A stretch of DNA of 24,187 nt from JAWOGN01 sp046496815. Lineage in GTDB: Bacteria; Desulfobacterota; DSM-4660; Desulfatiglandales; Desulfatiglandaceae. Below the pieces are notes generated by a model. It was not told where the DNA came from. It did not search any database and saw only the letters and a program-made list of their open reading frames with translations. The translations under genes were made by a program, and so were the position numbers. The stretch covers positions 1 to 24,187 of the forward strand of contig JAWOGN010000138.1 of assembly GCA_046496815.1 (NCBI GenBank), in the 5' to 3' direction. Positions 1 through 7,367 of this stretch are shown here, one piece after another. Each line of letters opens with the position of its first letter. The stretch's first letter is position 1.

Positions 1-880
1 CCATGGTTTCAGCGGTAGCGGTGATGGGCTCGTTGTCAACTCCCGCCAGAAGTTTCACGAACGATTCCAGGGGCAGCTGAGCGGTGATTTCAGCACGGTT
101 TGTGCCATCCGCACCGGCAATGGTCGATCCTTGCTGGACGTATTGCCCGATCTCAGCGCTGGTTTCGGTGATGCGACAGTTGAACGGGGCTGCGATTTCG
201 GTACGTTTCAGGTCGACTTGGGCCTCTTCCAGTTGAACCTGGGTGGCTTTCAGCTCGGCTTTGAGAGCCTTCCGTGAGGTCGGAAATAAGGCGATGGAAT
301 TTTTAATCTCCTGGACCTGGGCCAGTTGGCTTTGGTAATCCATTAAAGACTTATCCAGGGCGCTGTTAGAAATAGAACGGGTTTTCATGGCCTGTTGATT
401 GCGCTCCCATTCCTTCTGTTTGAGTTCCAGCAGGTCCTGCTGGATCTTGAGAGAAGTTCGGTAGTTCTTTTCCTGGCTATCCAATTCGTCCAGTTGGGCG
501 TCGATGCTCTCGATATTGGCTGCCATCCGATTGACGGTCAGCTCATAATCGGTAGGGTCGATGCGGACCAGTACCTCCCCTGAACGGATGAAGCTGCCCT
601 TTTTGAAAGCAGGGCTCACCGCAACGATTTTTCCGCTGACCTCGGGGACCACCTGCCATACCTGGCCTGGCTCCACATACCCGTAGCCGATGGCGCGGGG
701 CACAACATCTGCAGGTTTCAAAATGATGGTGCGTACCTTGCGGGATAACTCGGTGGCCTCCTTTTCTTGCGGTCCTTTTTGGTTGCGCACCATCATGATC
801 ACCACCGCAAGGGCAATGGCCACGGGGACTAAGATCAACAGCCGTCTTATGATCTCTTTTCGTTTATCGTCAGGATCCAT
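1..880 (-). CDS. RND efflux membrane fusion protein (HlyD family), 3' end off window
   Basis: Periplasmic adaptor of a tripartite efflux pump, joining an inner-membrane transporter to the outer-membrane channel. About 293 residues are present and the C-terminus lies beyond the left edge. The start (MDPDDKRKEIIRR) follows an AAGGA ribosome site six bases upstream. A single N-terminal membrane anchor covers residues 14-31 (LLILVPVAIALAVVIMM). It is followed by a biotinyl-lipoyl-like half (GYVEPGQVWQVVPEVSGKI, then GSFIRSGEVLVRIDP), a long coiled-coil hairpin rich in Q, E and L, and the returning lipoyl half (DLKRTEIAAPFNCRITE), which is the usual HlyD/AcrA order. The gene lies 72 bp downstream of the outer-membrane factor gene in the same operon. 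The pump gene itself is not visible and is expected next on the left. Drug, metal or lipid specificity cannot be read from this part. Confidence 0.9.
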   Translation of the reverse strand, partial: MDPDDKRKEIIRRLLILVPVAIALAVVIMMVRNQKGPQEKEATELSRKVRTIILKPADVVPRAIGYGYVEPGQVWQVVPEVSGKIVAVSPAFKKGSFIRSGEVLVRIDPTDYELTVNRMAANIESIDAQLDELDSQEKNYRTSLKIQQDLLELKQKEWERNQQAMKTRSISNSALDKSLMDYQSQLAQVQEIKNSIALFPTSRKALKAELKATQVQLEEAQVDLKRTEIAAPFNCRITETSAEIGQYVQQGSTIAGADGTNRAEITAQLPLESFVKLLAGVDNEPITATAETM

Positions 881-952
881 TTCTAATCCTTGTTTCAATT
901 TTTCGAATTTTCCAATCAGACCAATACAACAATCTCAATCCGTAGTATGCAA

Positions 953-2443
953 TCAATTGTGCGAACTCCGGTTTTCGATCTCAGATGGCGTAGCACCCAT
1001 GGCCTCCCAACCGCCTCCCAGGGCTTTGTAAAGCCGCACAAGGTTTGAGGTGACGGTCCCGTCACTTACGGCCAGCTGGTCCTGGAAGGCGAGCAGTGAC
1101 CGCTGGCTGTCCAGTACATTCTGAAAATCCGTCAATCCGGCCCGATACTGGTTGCGAGCCTGGGCCACCGCCCGTTCGGCGGCTGCCGAAGCCTGAACCA
1201 GAGTGTCCCGGCGAATTTGTTCGTCAGCATAAGCCACCAGGGCATTTTCCACATCCTCCAGCGCCGTCAGGATGGCGGCTTCGTATTGAATCAGAGCTTG
1301 CTCCTGACGTGCACTTTCGACTTCTATTTGCTGGCGGACGCGGCCGGCATCGAAAATACGCCAGGAGAAGGTCGGGCCAATGCTGTAGGTGCGGTTGCCG
1401 GTATCGAAAAGATTGTCGGTGGACAATGACTCGAGACCAATAGAACCTATCAGGCTGAACTTGGGGTACAATTCGGCAGTCGCAACACCGATCCGGGCCG
1501 TCTGTGCAGCCAGCTCCCATTCGGCTCGACGCACGTCCGGACGCCGACGCAGGCTTTCCGCCGGTACGCCCACTGCGATCTCTGTGGGGGGCACCGGAAT
1601 GGGACGGTGTTCGGCCACGTCTTGGGGCAGGTCGCCCGGCTGTCGGCCCAGAAGCACTGCCAGGCGATTTTTGGCCTGTTCCAGTCCGGTGTTCAGGGAG
1701 GGTATTTCCGCCCGAGTGCCCTCCAGATTGAAACGGGACTGCTCTAGCTCCAGTTGTGCGGCCAGGCCGGCATCGTACCGGTTTTGCACCAGGCGGAATG
1801 TTTCCTCCTGGGCATCTCGGTTGGCCCGGGCGATGGAAAGGCGGGTTTGAAAGGAACGCCCCTCCACGTAGTTCAGGGCTATTTCAGCCGCCATGCTGAC
1901 CAGTACGTCGTACAGATCTTCCTGGCTTGCCGCCACGTTGGCATCGGCCTCCTCGATGGACCGCCGGACACCTCCAAAAATATCAATTTCCCAGCCGGCG
2001 TCAAAACCGGTGCTGTAAAGATCGCGCTCAATGCCGATTCCGGTTGACTCGCTGGAGCGGGTTTCCGTTGCGGAGCCGGTGGCATTAATGGTCGGAAAAC
2101 GGTCGGCACCGCTGATTCCCCGTTTTGCGCGCGCCTCCCGCAGACGTGCCTCGGCTACCCGCACATCCAGGTTGCCGGTAACCGCTTGCTCGATCAGGCC
2201 TGTCAAAACAGGATCATTGAGCGTCTGCCACCATTTTGCAAGCGTCTCGGGGTCCATCGGCTGGGAGCGCAGGCCGTCGCGCAACTCGGTATGCCATTTT
2301 TCCGGAGTTGCTGTTTCCGGTTTCACATAGTCCGGCCCCACGGCCGCACATCCGGAGAACACGCACAACGTTCCGATTATGGCAGCACCAGTCAAGTTTA
2401 TATTAAGACGCTTTTTTGAGAACAGTTGCATGCACTTATCCAT
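953..2443 (-). CDS. Outer-membrane efflux lipoprotein (NodT/OprM/CusC family)
   Basis: Outer-membrane channel of the tripartite pump, 496 residues, normal for the family. The N-terminus is a lipoprotein signal with lipobox VFSGC (cysteine near residue 32), followed by AAVGPDYVKPETATPEKW, the typical opening of the NodT group. Two outer-membrane-efflux repeats follow, with hallmark segments RPDVRRAEWELAAQTARIGV and FPTINATGSA in the first half and SWRIFDAGRVRQQIE with YRAGLTDFQNVLDSQRSLL in the second. A second in-frame ATG four codons in (MQLFSKKR) is an equally good start; neither has a strong ribosome site. It sits between the Spy-like gene and the membrane fusion gene on the same strand, so co-transcription is likely. 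Confidence 0.93.
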   Translation of the reverse strand: MDKCMQLFSKKRLNINLTGAAIIGTLCVFSGCAAVGPDYVKPETATPEKWHTELRDGLRSQPMDPETLAKWWQTLNDPVLTGLIEQAVTGNLDVRVAEARLREARAKRGISGADRFPTINATGSATETRSSESTGIGIERDLYSTGFDAGWEIDIFGGVRRSIEEADANVAASQEDLYDVLVSMAAEIALNYVEGRSFQTRLSIARANRDAQEETFRLVQNRYDAGLAAQLELEQSRFNLEGTRAEIPSLNTGLEQAKNRLAVLLGRQPGDLPQDVAEHRPIPVPPTEIAVGVPAESLRRRPDVRRAEWELAAQTARIGVATAELYPKFSLIGSIGLESLSTDNLFDTGNRTYSIGPTFSWRIFDAGRVRQQIEVESARQEQALIQYEAAILTALEDVENALVAYADEQIRRDTLVQASAAAERAVAQARNQYRAGLTDFQNVLDSQRSLLAFQDQLAVSDGTVTSNLVRLYKALGGGWEAMGATPSEIENRSSHN

Positions 2444-2520
2444 CCATAAACCGCTGTATCGGGATTGTTTAAAAAAAACAGACAGGATGACCAGCGAAAC
2501 GAAGCGTATGTGCGGCGTGC

Positions 2521-2934
2521 CTAACTTCCCCCACGCATACGATTCATCACCGACTGTCTCCTCTCCTCCTGTATCTTCCGGAACTCTTTGACCTGCTTGT
2601 CCGACAGAATGTCGTCGAGCTGTTCAAGGGTTCCGGCCCGGACCTCCGCTAGATCATTGCGGAGCTGGCGTGCTTTACGTAAACCGATCCTGGTCTTCGG
2701 ACCGCCCTCGGCCTCAAGGTCGATACCGTATCGGGCCAGGATCGATTGCTGGGCCTCGATGGAGGCTTTCATGATTGGCTTGGCTTGCTCAAGCTGCTCG
2801 TCGCTCAGACCGAGCCTCACCTTCGCCTCGGCCAAGCGCTCTTCGAAAAGAGCCTCTCGATCCGAGTCCGCCCAGACCGGCTGGATCGTGAGGACAAACA
2901 GCATCCCCAGAACTGTTGCATTGAATCGTTTCAT
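2521..2934 (-). CDS. Periplasmic Spy/CpxP-like protein (LTXXQ-type repeats)
   Basis: Small helical periplasmic protein of 137 residues. The start at MKRFNATVLG is chosen because AAAGGAG lies eight bases upstream and a signal peptide begins there (MKRFNATVLGMLFVLTIQPVWA, cleavage after VWA). Longer in-frame readings would place the signal peptide inside the protein. Two degenerate LTxxQ-like motifs are seen, LGLSDEQLEQ and LSDKQVKEF, separated by charged helices, as in Spy, CpxP and ZraP, which are envelope-stress chaperones or metal-stress sensors. The gene lies between the TetR regulator and the efflux genes, which suggests a role in the same envelope stress or metal response. No metal-binding histidine cluster is obvious, so metal sensing is not established. 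Confidence 0.75.
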   Translation of the reverse strand: MKRFNATVLGMLFVLTIQPVWADSDREALFEERLAEAKVRLGLSDEQLEQAKPIMKASIEAQQSILARYGIDLEAEGGPKTRIGLRKARQLRNDLAEVRAGTLEQLDDILSDKQVKEFRKIQEERRQSVMNRMRGGS

Positions 2935-2999
2935 CTCGTTGTCTCCTTTAGGTAACCAGTGAATGTGTTCGAAGAAAAAAAGTCGCAGTGTTAACCCAA

Positions 3000-3620
3000 T
3001 CAAATGCCAAGCACGGTGAAAATCTGCTTTTCAAGCAATATACGGCTTTTCTCAATACTCAGGCCATAATCATTCCGCAATACCGACCAAACATTCCAGG
3101 AAAAATTGAGGAGTAGCAGCGTTTGAACGCCTTCCTGCTCAGGATGATCATGAAGATAGGGGGCAAACAAATCATGGATGAATAGCTGCTCGAGCTGACG
3201 CGCATCTTTCTGAAGATCCTGGATAAGACTGCAGCCGCGTTTTTTCTCTTCTACAAGTGTTCTCAGCGGCATGATGTACTCATTAATCTGAATTCTCAGG
3301 TTTATCCAGAGGCGGACTGTCTCCTCAAGCGAACGTTCGGGGTCAGGAACAGGAAAGGAGAACCGGCTCTGCACTCGTTGCAGCATCAGGTTGAGCATTT
3401 CAGAATAGAGTTCGGCTTTATTGTTGAAAAACCTAAAGATTGATCGCCGCGAGACGCCTGACTGCTCGGCCATCGCTTCAATACTGGGGACTTCACCGGT
3501 CTCCAATATCAGATCAAGTATGGCTTCAGTCGTCCTGAGTTTGTTTGAAACCCTTCTTCTTCGTCTGCCATCTATGGTCGGTGTCTCTTTCACGAGCATA
3601 GGATTGCCAATACCATGCAT
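3000..3620 (-). CDS. TetR/AcrR-family transcriptional regulator
   Basis: DNA-binding repressor heading the efflux operon, about 206 residues. The N-terminal TetR helix-turn-helix is clear: RTTEAILDLILETG, then IEAMAEQSGVSRRSIFRFF and NNKAELYSEML. The remaining 130 residues are helical and would form the ligand-binding and dimerisation part. The basic run GRRRRR precedes the HTH. Start choice is uncertain: a TTG at 3629, this ATG at 3620 and an ATG at 3599 are in frame and none has a strong ribosome site. A 30-bp near-palindrome ends 11 bp upstream of this ATG, so autoregulation of the whole operon is likely. TetR regulators placed at the head of RND operons usually respond to the pump's substrate; the ligand is unknown here. 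Confidence 0.9.
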   Translation of the reverse strand: MHGIGNPMLVKETPTIDGRRRRRVSNKLRTTEAILDLILETGEVPSIEAMAEQSGVSRRSIFRFFNNKAELYSEMLNLMLQRVQSRFSFPVPDPERSLEETVRLWINLRIQINEYIMPLRTLVEEKKRGCSLIQDLQKDARQLEQLFIHDLFAPYLHDHPEQEGVQTLLLLNFSWNVWSVLRNDYGLSIEKSRILLEKQIFTVLGI

Positions 3621-3630
3621 TGATGTCAAG

Positions 3631-3660
3631 CATATTTTGACACTTTAGTGCCAAAATATG
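3631..3660. promoter_or_regulatory. Probable TetR operator (30-bp near-perfect palindrome)
   Basis: The two 15-base arms are CATATTTTGACACTT and, read on the other strand, CATATTTTGGCACTA. They match at 13 of 15 positions. The site lies directly upstream of the TetR gene, where an autoregulatory operator would be expected. Size and symmetry suit a TetR dimer or pair of dimers. Binding itself is inferred. Confidence 0.6.
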
Positions 3661-3778
3661 TATTATTCTAAAAAGTTCAAGATCTTAGCGCTAATATATA
3701 TTAATATCATCAAAATTATGACAGCATGGGAACAAATATTAAACAGGGGTTTATAGGGATTGATGAGGAGGTATGAAA

Positions 3779-3868
3779 ATGAGGTTCATATTATGGGGAG
3801 CGTTTAATAGCCGATTCAGTTATAGCCGCTATTCACGCAACACCCCAGCACTGCAAGCGAGAAATTAA
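3779..3868 (+). other. Short reading frame behind a strong ribosome site, unrecognised
   Basis: ATG at 3779 follows GAGGAGGT at an ideal distance. An ATG two codons earlier (3773) is in the same frame but abuts the ribosome site. The frame encodes only 29 residues (MRFILWGAFNSRFSYS and onward) and stops with TAA. It could be a leader peptide, a tiny gene, or the surviving 5' end of a decayed gene. Its position in a region of remnants favours decay. Confidence 0.25.
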
Positions 3869-3963
3869 TCCTGTCAGGTGCTGAGTAGAATTCTGCAATC
3901 GAAGCATCAGATGTGCGGTGTTTCTTGTCTCCCTACTTCAGTTGTGGTAGGTATAAAAATTGA

Positions 3964-4197
3964 ACCAAAATAACATATGCTCCTTTATCCCGCTGGATAA
4001 GGCGGTATGTTCCAAAAATGGGCTTTTCTATGGAGCCCAAAGAAGATAGCTGTATTTTCTCAGCCAAAGTCCATGGACGCCTTCCCTGGTTGCCAAGGCT
4101 CTTCGCCAAAAAGCGTTTTGAGCAAGGCCTTGCAAGTGTACAACAACATATGAAAGAAGAAGGCGAAAACTTGAAAAGAATACTGGAAAAACAATAG
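3964..4197 (+). pseudogene. Unidentified C-terminal gene fragment, frameshifted
   Basis: An open frame of 77 codons begins right after a stop and ends with TAG. Its composition looks like real protein: KITYAPLSRWIRRYVPKMGF, then RLPWLPRLFAKKRFEQGLAS and a charged helix ending NLKRILEKQ. The hydrophobic PWLPRLF segment followed by a long amphipathic helix loosely resembles the end of SRPBCC-type proteins, but that is a guess. Just upstream, ATG at 3911 opens a second frame (ending SVVVGIKIEPK, then TAA) that would join this one if shifted within the AAAA run near 3967. The only internal ATG start (4018) would give 59 residues. Confidence 0.3.
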
Positions 4198-4438
4198 AAG
4201 CACATGGAAATCAAATGTACCTAACATTATAAAACGTTGTGATATCCCCCATAGCGATGATGACATCCCGGGCTTCCCACATTGATGAGAATCTCCATGT
4301 ACCGCATCCGCTGACTGAGATTTTTTTCTGGCAACACCTTTCATTTTGCGCACACAGCATTACGAAAGGGATGATATCCGTATTCGTATCAGCCATTTTT
4401 AGGCACACGAACGAACCGTCTATGACCAAGAGTTTGAA

Positions 4439-4699
4439 ATGATCAGGCGAAAATAAACGGTTGCGGATGCTGCGGCAATAACTGAAGTCACAATCGCGGC
4501 CTTCACGAATCATTCAATCAGCAATCACACAGAGCAATTTATCATCAACGCATTGCGTGATGCAGATGCGCTAACCTTCTCTCTTGTGGCGGGAATCGAC
4601 GGATGTGTTGTCGGACGCATTGCTTTTTCACCGGTCGTAATTTCTGACGGCACAAGAGATTGGTACGGCTTGGGTCCCGTATCCGTATTGCCGGAGTAA
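4439..4699 (+). pseudogene. Broken GNAT N-acetyltransferase (YhbS-like), two nonsense points
   Basis: The frame reads MIRRK, stop (TAA at 4454), then TVADAAAITEVTIAAF, EQFIINALRDADALTFSLVA, IDGCVVGRIAFSPVVISDG and RDWYGLGPVSVLPE, then stop. This is the N-terminal two-thirds of a YhbS-type GNAT acetyltransferase. In intact members VLPE continues into the acetyl-CoA pyrophosphate loop (Q/RxxGxG/A), and that loop is absent here. With an early stop, and the CoA-binding loop and C-terminus missing, the gene cannot be functional. The downstream sequence does not resume recognisable GNAT sequence in any frame I checked. Confidence 0.7.
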
Positions 4700-4756
4700 T
4701 ACCTGACTGAAGCAAGCTTTTTACAATGGTGTAACAAAACTCTGCCGGAGCTCTAA

Positions 4757-4857
4757 CGTTTACGAAACAATTCTCTAATAAATCTATGCTTTGCTGCTTC
4801 TCTATGAAAAGCGGGATACACGCTGGCATTCTTGGGAAGAAAGCTGTTTCGTAAACG
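4757..4857. repeat. 13-bp perfect inverted repeat, 75 bp apart
   Basis: CGTTTACGAAACA at 4757-4769 is exactly inverted as TGTTTCGTAAACG at 4845-4857. The 101-bp unit lies between the truncated acetyltransferase and the next gene, ending 26 bp before its start. It could be a small MITE-like element, a long hairpin in the leader, or two operator half-sites. No flanking target duplication is obvious. Confidence 0.5.
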
Positions 4858-4882
4858 ATGCTTTTTGACAGGAGGGTAAGAA

Positions 4883-6019
4883 ATGGGAAAACAACATGTG
4901 AGCAGAAGGGAGTTCCTGAAACTGGGGATGGTGGCAACTGCCGGTGCAGCTGCAGTGACGGCTTTTCCAAAGTTCACCATGGCACAAGTGAACACGGTGT
5001 CACTTTCAGACTGCCTTGAGATGGGACCCGAGGAAATGGCAGAAAACTCCAGACTCGTCATGGACTCTTGGAAATACCTTCTTGACACCGTCGCGACGAT
5101 TCAAGACCCGGACATTCGTTCCGGCGTCCAGGGTATTCTTCGTGACCCTGCGCCCACGTTGATGGCGGACCTGATGGACAGCGCAAATAGAGAAGAAGTT
5201 TATCATGAAATGCTGTCAAAGGGTCTGATCAAGGACATCTCGTTTGACAAGTTCCTGCCCCTGACCCGTAATCCCTACAGGCCCCCTCACCCTTTCATTG
5301 CGGCACCTGGCAGTGGGTACTCCAGCCACCATTCCTATCCCGGTGGTTTGGTATCTCACACGGCGCTGAACACGATGGTTTCCCTTTCCATCTGCGAGGG
5401 CTATAAGCAGGTATACGGCTATGCCCTTGATCGCGATGTCGTCATCGCCTCCCAGGTCCTTCACGACCTCCATAAACCGTGGGTCTTTCAGTGGGGTTTG
5501 AGTGGTGAATCCAGAACCGAATTGAAGATCGGTGGAACCGGAGAACATCATCCTCTGAGTGTGGCCGAATCTATGACCCGCGGGCTGCCACCTGAAATCT
5601 GCGTCGCGCAGGCTTGCGCCCACAACCATCCGGGGTGGCCCAAGGACGAAGAGGGCCCTGTTAGCTGGATTACAGCGGCCAGCATCATCGCAGGAAAGGA
5701 TCCGGTGAAGGGGTATTTTTTGGCTCAGGACCGGAAAACCCTGCCAGTGCCCAGACGGATGGAAAACTTTGTTTGCCATCTCGGAGATCATGACTGGATA
5801 CTGACGGTCCCAGCTGCCAAATGGATCATCCCGCTGATGGAGGAGATTGCGGTGGCCAAATATGGCATGGCTCAGGCGGATCTCAACGGAAAAAAATTCA
5901 ACCAGTTCCGAAACTATGTTTTCTCACAGGCCTCAATCATGAACCTGTATGAAATATACAGCACACGGGGGAAAGATGCCCTGACATACACAGTGATGTC
6001 CATTGTTTCACCTGCCTGA
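4883..6019 (+). CDS. Tat-exported HD-domain phosphohydrolase-like protein
   Basis: A 378-residue protein with a strong ribosome site (GGAGGG) eight bases before ATG. Residues 1-34 form a twin-arginine signal (SRREFLKLGMVATAGAAAV, probable cleavage after FTMA), so the protein should be exported already folded. The core resembles an HD-domain metal hydrolase: HHSYPGGLVSHT (149-160), an HD pair in VLHDLHKPW (H194, D195), GEHHPLSVAE (H222, H223) and AHNHPGW (H247, H249). The HHxYPGGLxxHT pattern is shared with HD enzymes such as the YhaM exonuclease, but there is no OB-fold nucleic-acid domain here. Substrate is unknown; the histidines and Asp195 suggest a two-metal centre. It stands alone, convergent with the nitroreductase remnant. 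Confidence 0.8.
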   Translation: MGKQHVSRREFLKLGMVATAGAAAVTAFPKFTMAQVNTVSLSDCLEMGPEEMAENSRLVMDSWKYLLDTVATIQDPDIRSGVQGILRDPAPTLMADLMDSANREEVYHEMLSKGLIKDISFDKFLPLTRNPYRPPHPFIAAPGSGYSSHHSYPGGLVSHTALNTMVSLSICEGYKQVYGYALDRDVVIASQVLHDLHKPWVFQWGLSGESRTELKIGGTGEHHPLSVAESMTRGLPPEICVAQACAHNHPGWPKDEEGPVSWITAASIIAGKDPVKGYFLAQDRKTLPVPRRMENFVCHLGDHDWILTVPAAKWIIPLMEEIAVAKYGMAQADLNGKKFNQFRNYVFSQASIMNLYEIYSTRGKDALTYTVMSIVSPA

Positions 6020-6103
6020 ATTCAGTGTTACGCTGCGAAAATTCATATACTTGAGGAATGGAATTTCTCCATCACGCCGCAGAAAAGATCGTAAGGGTCG
6101 GAG

Positions 6104-6155
6104 ACTGGATTTCGGCTGCAGTTTATCCCGCACTGGATGCGGGGCCGGAATGACG
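6104..6155. repeat. Partial copy of a dispersed palindromic repeat
   Basis: The unit runs from CTGGATTTCGGC to GGCCGGAATGACG, matching the ends of the palindrome at 9912-9990 and the common GTCATTCCGG...ATCCAG intergenic repeat. Inside it is a hairpin, CCCGCA (6127-6132) with TGCGGG (6138-6143). It lies between two convergent genes. Confidence 0.5.
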
Positions 6156-6210
6156 AAAAAAGATGATTTCCACCCGGTTTGCAGATGCATCACCGGAAAG
6201 CACGGGTCAC

Positions 6211-6885
6211 TTAAAGAAACACCGCCACATCCTCCAGGCTTTTTTTCTTCAGCTCTGGCACCGTGGTATCCTCCGACGGGTACCCAACCACCAGGATCAT
6301 GAAGGGTTTTTCATTGGAAGGACGGAATAAAATCCTGTTCAAGAAACCCATTTTGGCAGGCGTGTATGTCAAAGCGGCCAGGCCGGCATTGTGAATCGCA
6401 GCGATGAGCATTCCTGTGGCAATGCCCACGGATTCATGCACGTAGTAATGCTTCTTTATCTCCCCGTTGGGATAATACCCATGGCGCTGAGCGAAGATAG
6501 CAATCAAATAGGGAGCTGTCTTTAAGAAAGGTTTCTGCGCATTGGTGCCCAAGGGAGCCAAAGCTTGTACCCACTGCCGGGTGCGCTCGCCGGTATAGAA
6601 TTTCTTTTCGACTTCTTCTGCTTTCCGTCAAATACGTTCTCTCACCTCCTGACGGGAAACAACGACAAAGGTCCAAGGTTGAATGTTGGTGCTGCTGGGT
6701 GCCCGTGCGGCCGTTCGGATACAATCTTCAAGAATATCCAGAGGAACAGGCCGATCGGAAAACGTCCGAACCGTCCGTCGTCGTTTCATGAGTGTGTAGA
6801 ACTCCTTGGCGCGCTTGCGCATCACATCGAAGGGATACGCTTTGTAAGTTGTAAGTGGAGCCTGGTCCTCAAATGCAGTGCTCAT
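6211..6885 (-). pseudogene. Nitroreductase-family flavoprotein (iodotyrosine-deiodinase-like), interrupted by an in-frame TGA
   Basis: The frame spans 224 codons and starts behind AAAGGAG with good spacing. It reads through FMN-binding RRRTVRTFSDRPVP, SSTNIQPWTFVVV and RQEVRERI, meets TGA at 6628-6630 (codon 86), then continues in the same frame with RKAEEVEKKFYTGERTRQWV, APLGTNAQKPFLKTAPYLI, HYYVHESVGIATGMLIAAIH and LNRILFRPSNEKPFMILVVG. These are standard segments of the iodotyrosine deiodinase branch of nitroreductases, at normal total length. The codon at the stop is normally arginine in this family as I recall it, so CGA to TGA is the simplest explanation. Everything downstream of the stop is well preserved, which points to a recent mutation or a base-calling error. 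Confidence 0.85.
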
Positions 6886-7033
6886 GTGTTTTCACTCCTT
6901 TCTGCGAATCCCCGGCTTGGTTCCAATCCAGCATTTACCTAAATTGAAAATCTAAATGACCGAGGGTCCTCAATCAAGTTTTTAAACCCAGAAAGTTTCA
7001 GAAGTTGCTTAACCGTTTCCTAACACTTCAATG

Positions 7034-7047
7034 ATATCAAATGATAT
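7034..7047. promoter_or_regulatory. Small palindrome in a divergent promoter region
   Basis: ATATCA-AA-TGATAT lies within an overlapping direct repeat (ATGATAT twice, ten bases apart). It sits between the nitroreductase gene (minus) and the small-protein/LysE pair (plus). It is a possible operator, but AT-rich sequence makes such short symmetry easy to find by chance. Confidence 0.25.
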
Positions 7048-7133
7048 TTGGCAAAACTTTTAGTTGTGTTTTTCGGGTGGTTTCAATGAGATGTAGCCTC
7101 TTCTTTGGCTAGGTAAACGGAAGGATGGCCTCT

Positions 7134-7337
7134 ATGAAGAATAGAACCAAGATCGCCGACTATTTTTTGAAGGACATCACGAACCCGAATTTGAAAGATG
7201 TATTGGAGCGCCTGACCAAAATGATTGAAATGATGGCGAATGCAAATCGAGCAGGACTCCAAATTCCCAAGAAGTACCTAGACAAAATGAATGATCTTCT
7301 GGATCAGTTTGAGTTTCATATAGAGAAGGGAAGTTGA
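7134..7337 (+). CDS. Small conserved-looking helical protein, function unknown
   Basis: A 67-residue charged, helical protein (MKNRTKIADYFLKDITNPNL, then ERLTKMIEMMANANRAGLQI and a C-terminal DQFEFHIEKGS). The ATG at 7134 is preferred because GGAAGG lies nine bases upstream; the in-frame ATG at 7125 directly abuts that site. There is no signal peptide or membrane segment, and I do not recognise a family. It lies 30 bp ahead of the LysE-type exporter gene on the same strand and is probably co-transcribed with it. Confidence 0.65.
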   Translation: MKNRTKIADYFLKDITNPNLKDVLERLTKMIEMMANANRAGLQIPKKYLDKMNDLLDQFEFHIEKGS

Positions 7338-7367
7338 TGCAAATAGGACTCGGAGAAGCGGAGACAG

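Larger units (their letters stand above)
3661..4882. other. Degenerate intergenic region with gene remnants
   Basis: About 1.2 kb without an intact gene. It holds a short reading frame with a good ribosome site (3779-3868), an unidentified C-terminal gene fragment (3964-4197), a broken GNAT acetyltransferase (4439-4699) and a 13-bp inverted repeat (4757-4857). The section 4200-4438 shows open frames on both strands, none of which I can recognise. Confidence 0.6.

Noticed and set aside
4211..4513. Open frame on the minus strand that loosely recalls a DDE transposase
   Set aside because: Part of it is antisense to the GNAT remnant, no inverted ends or full transposase motifs were found, and the resemblance is too weak to name.
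6628..6630. TGA as selenocysteine
   Set aside because: No obvious SECIS-like hairpin follows, and the family normally has arginine rather than cysteine at this place, so a nonsense change is simpler.
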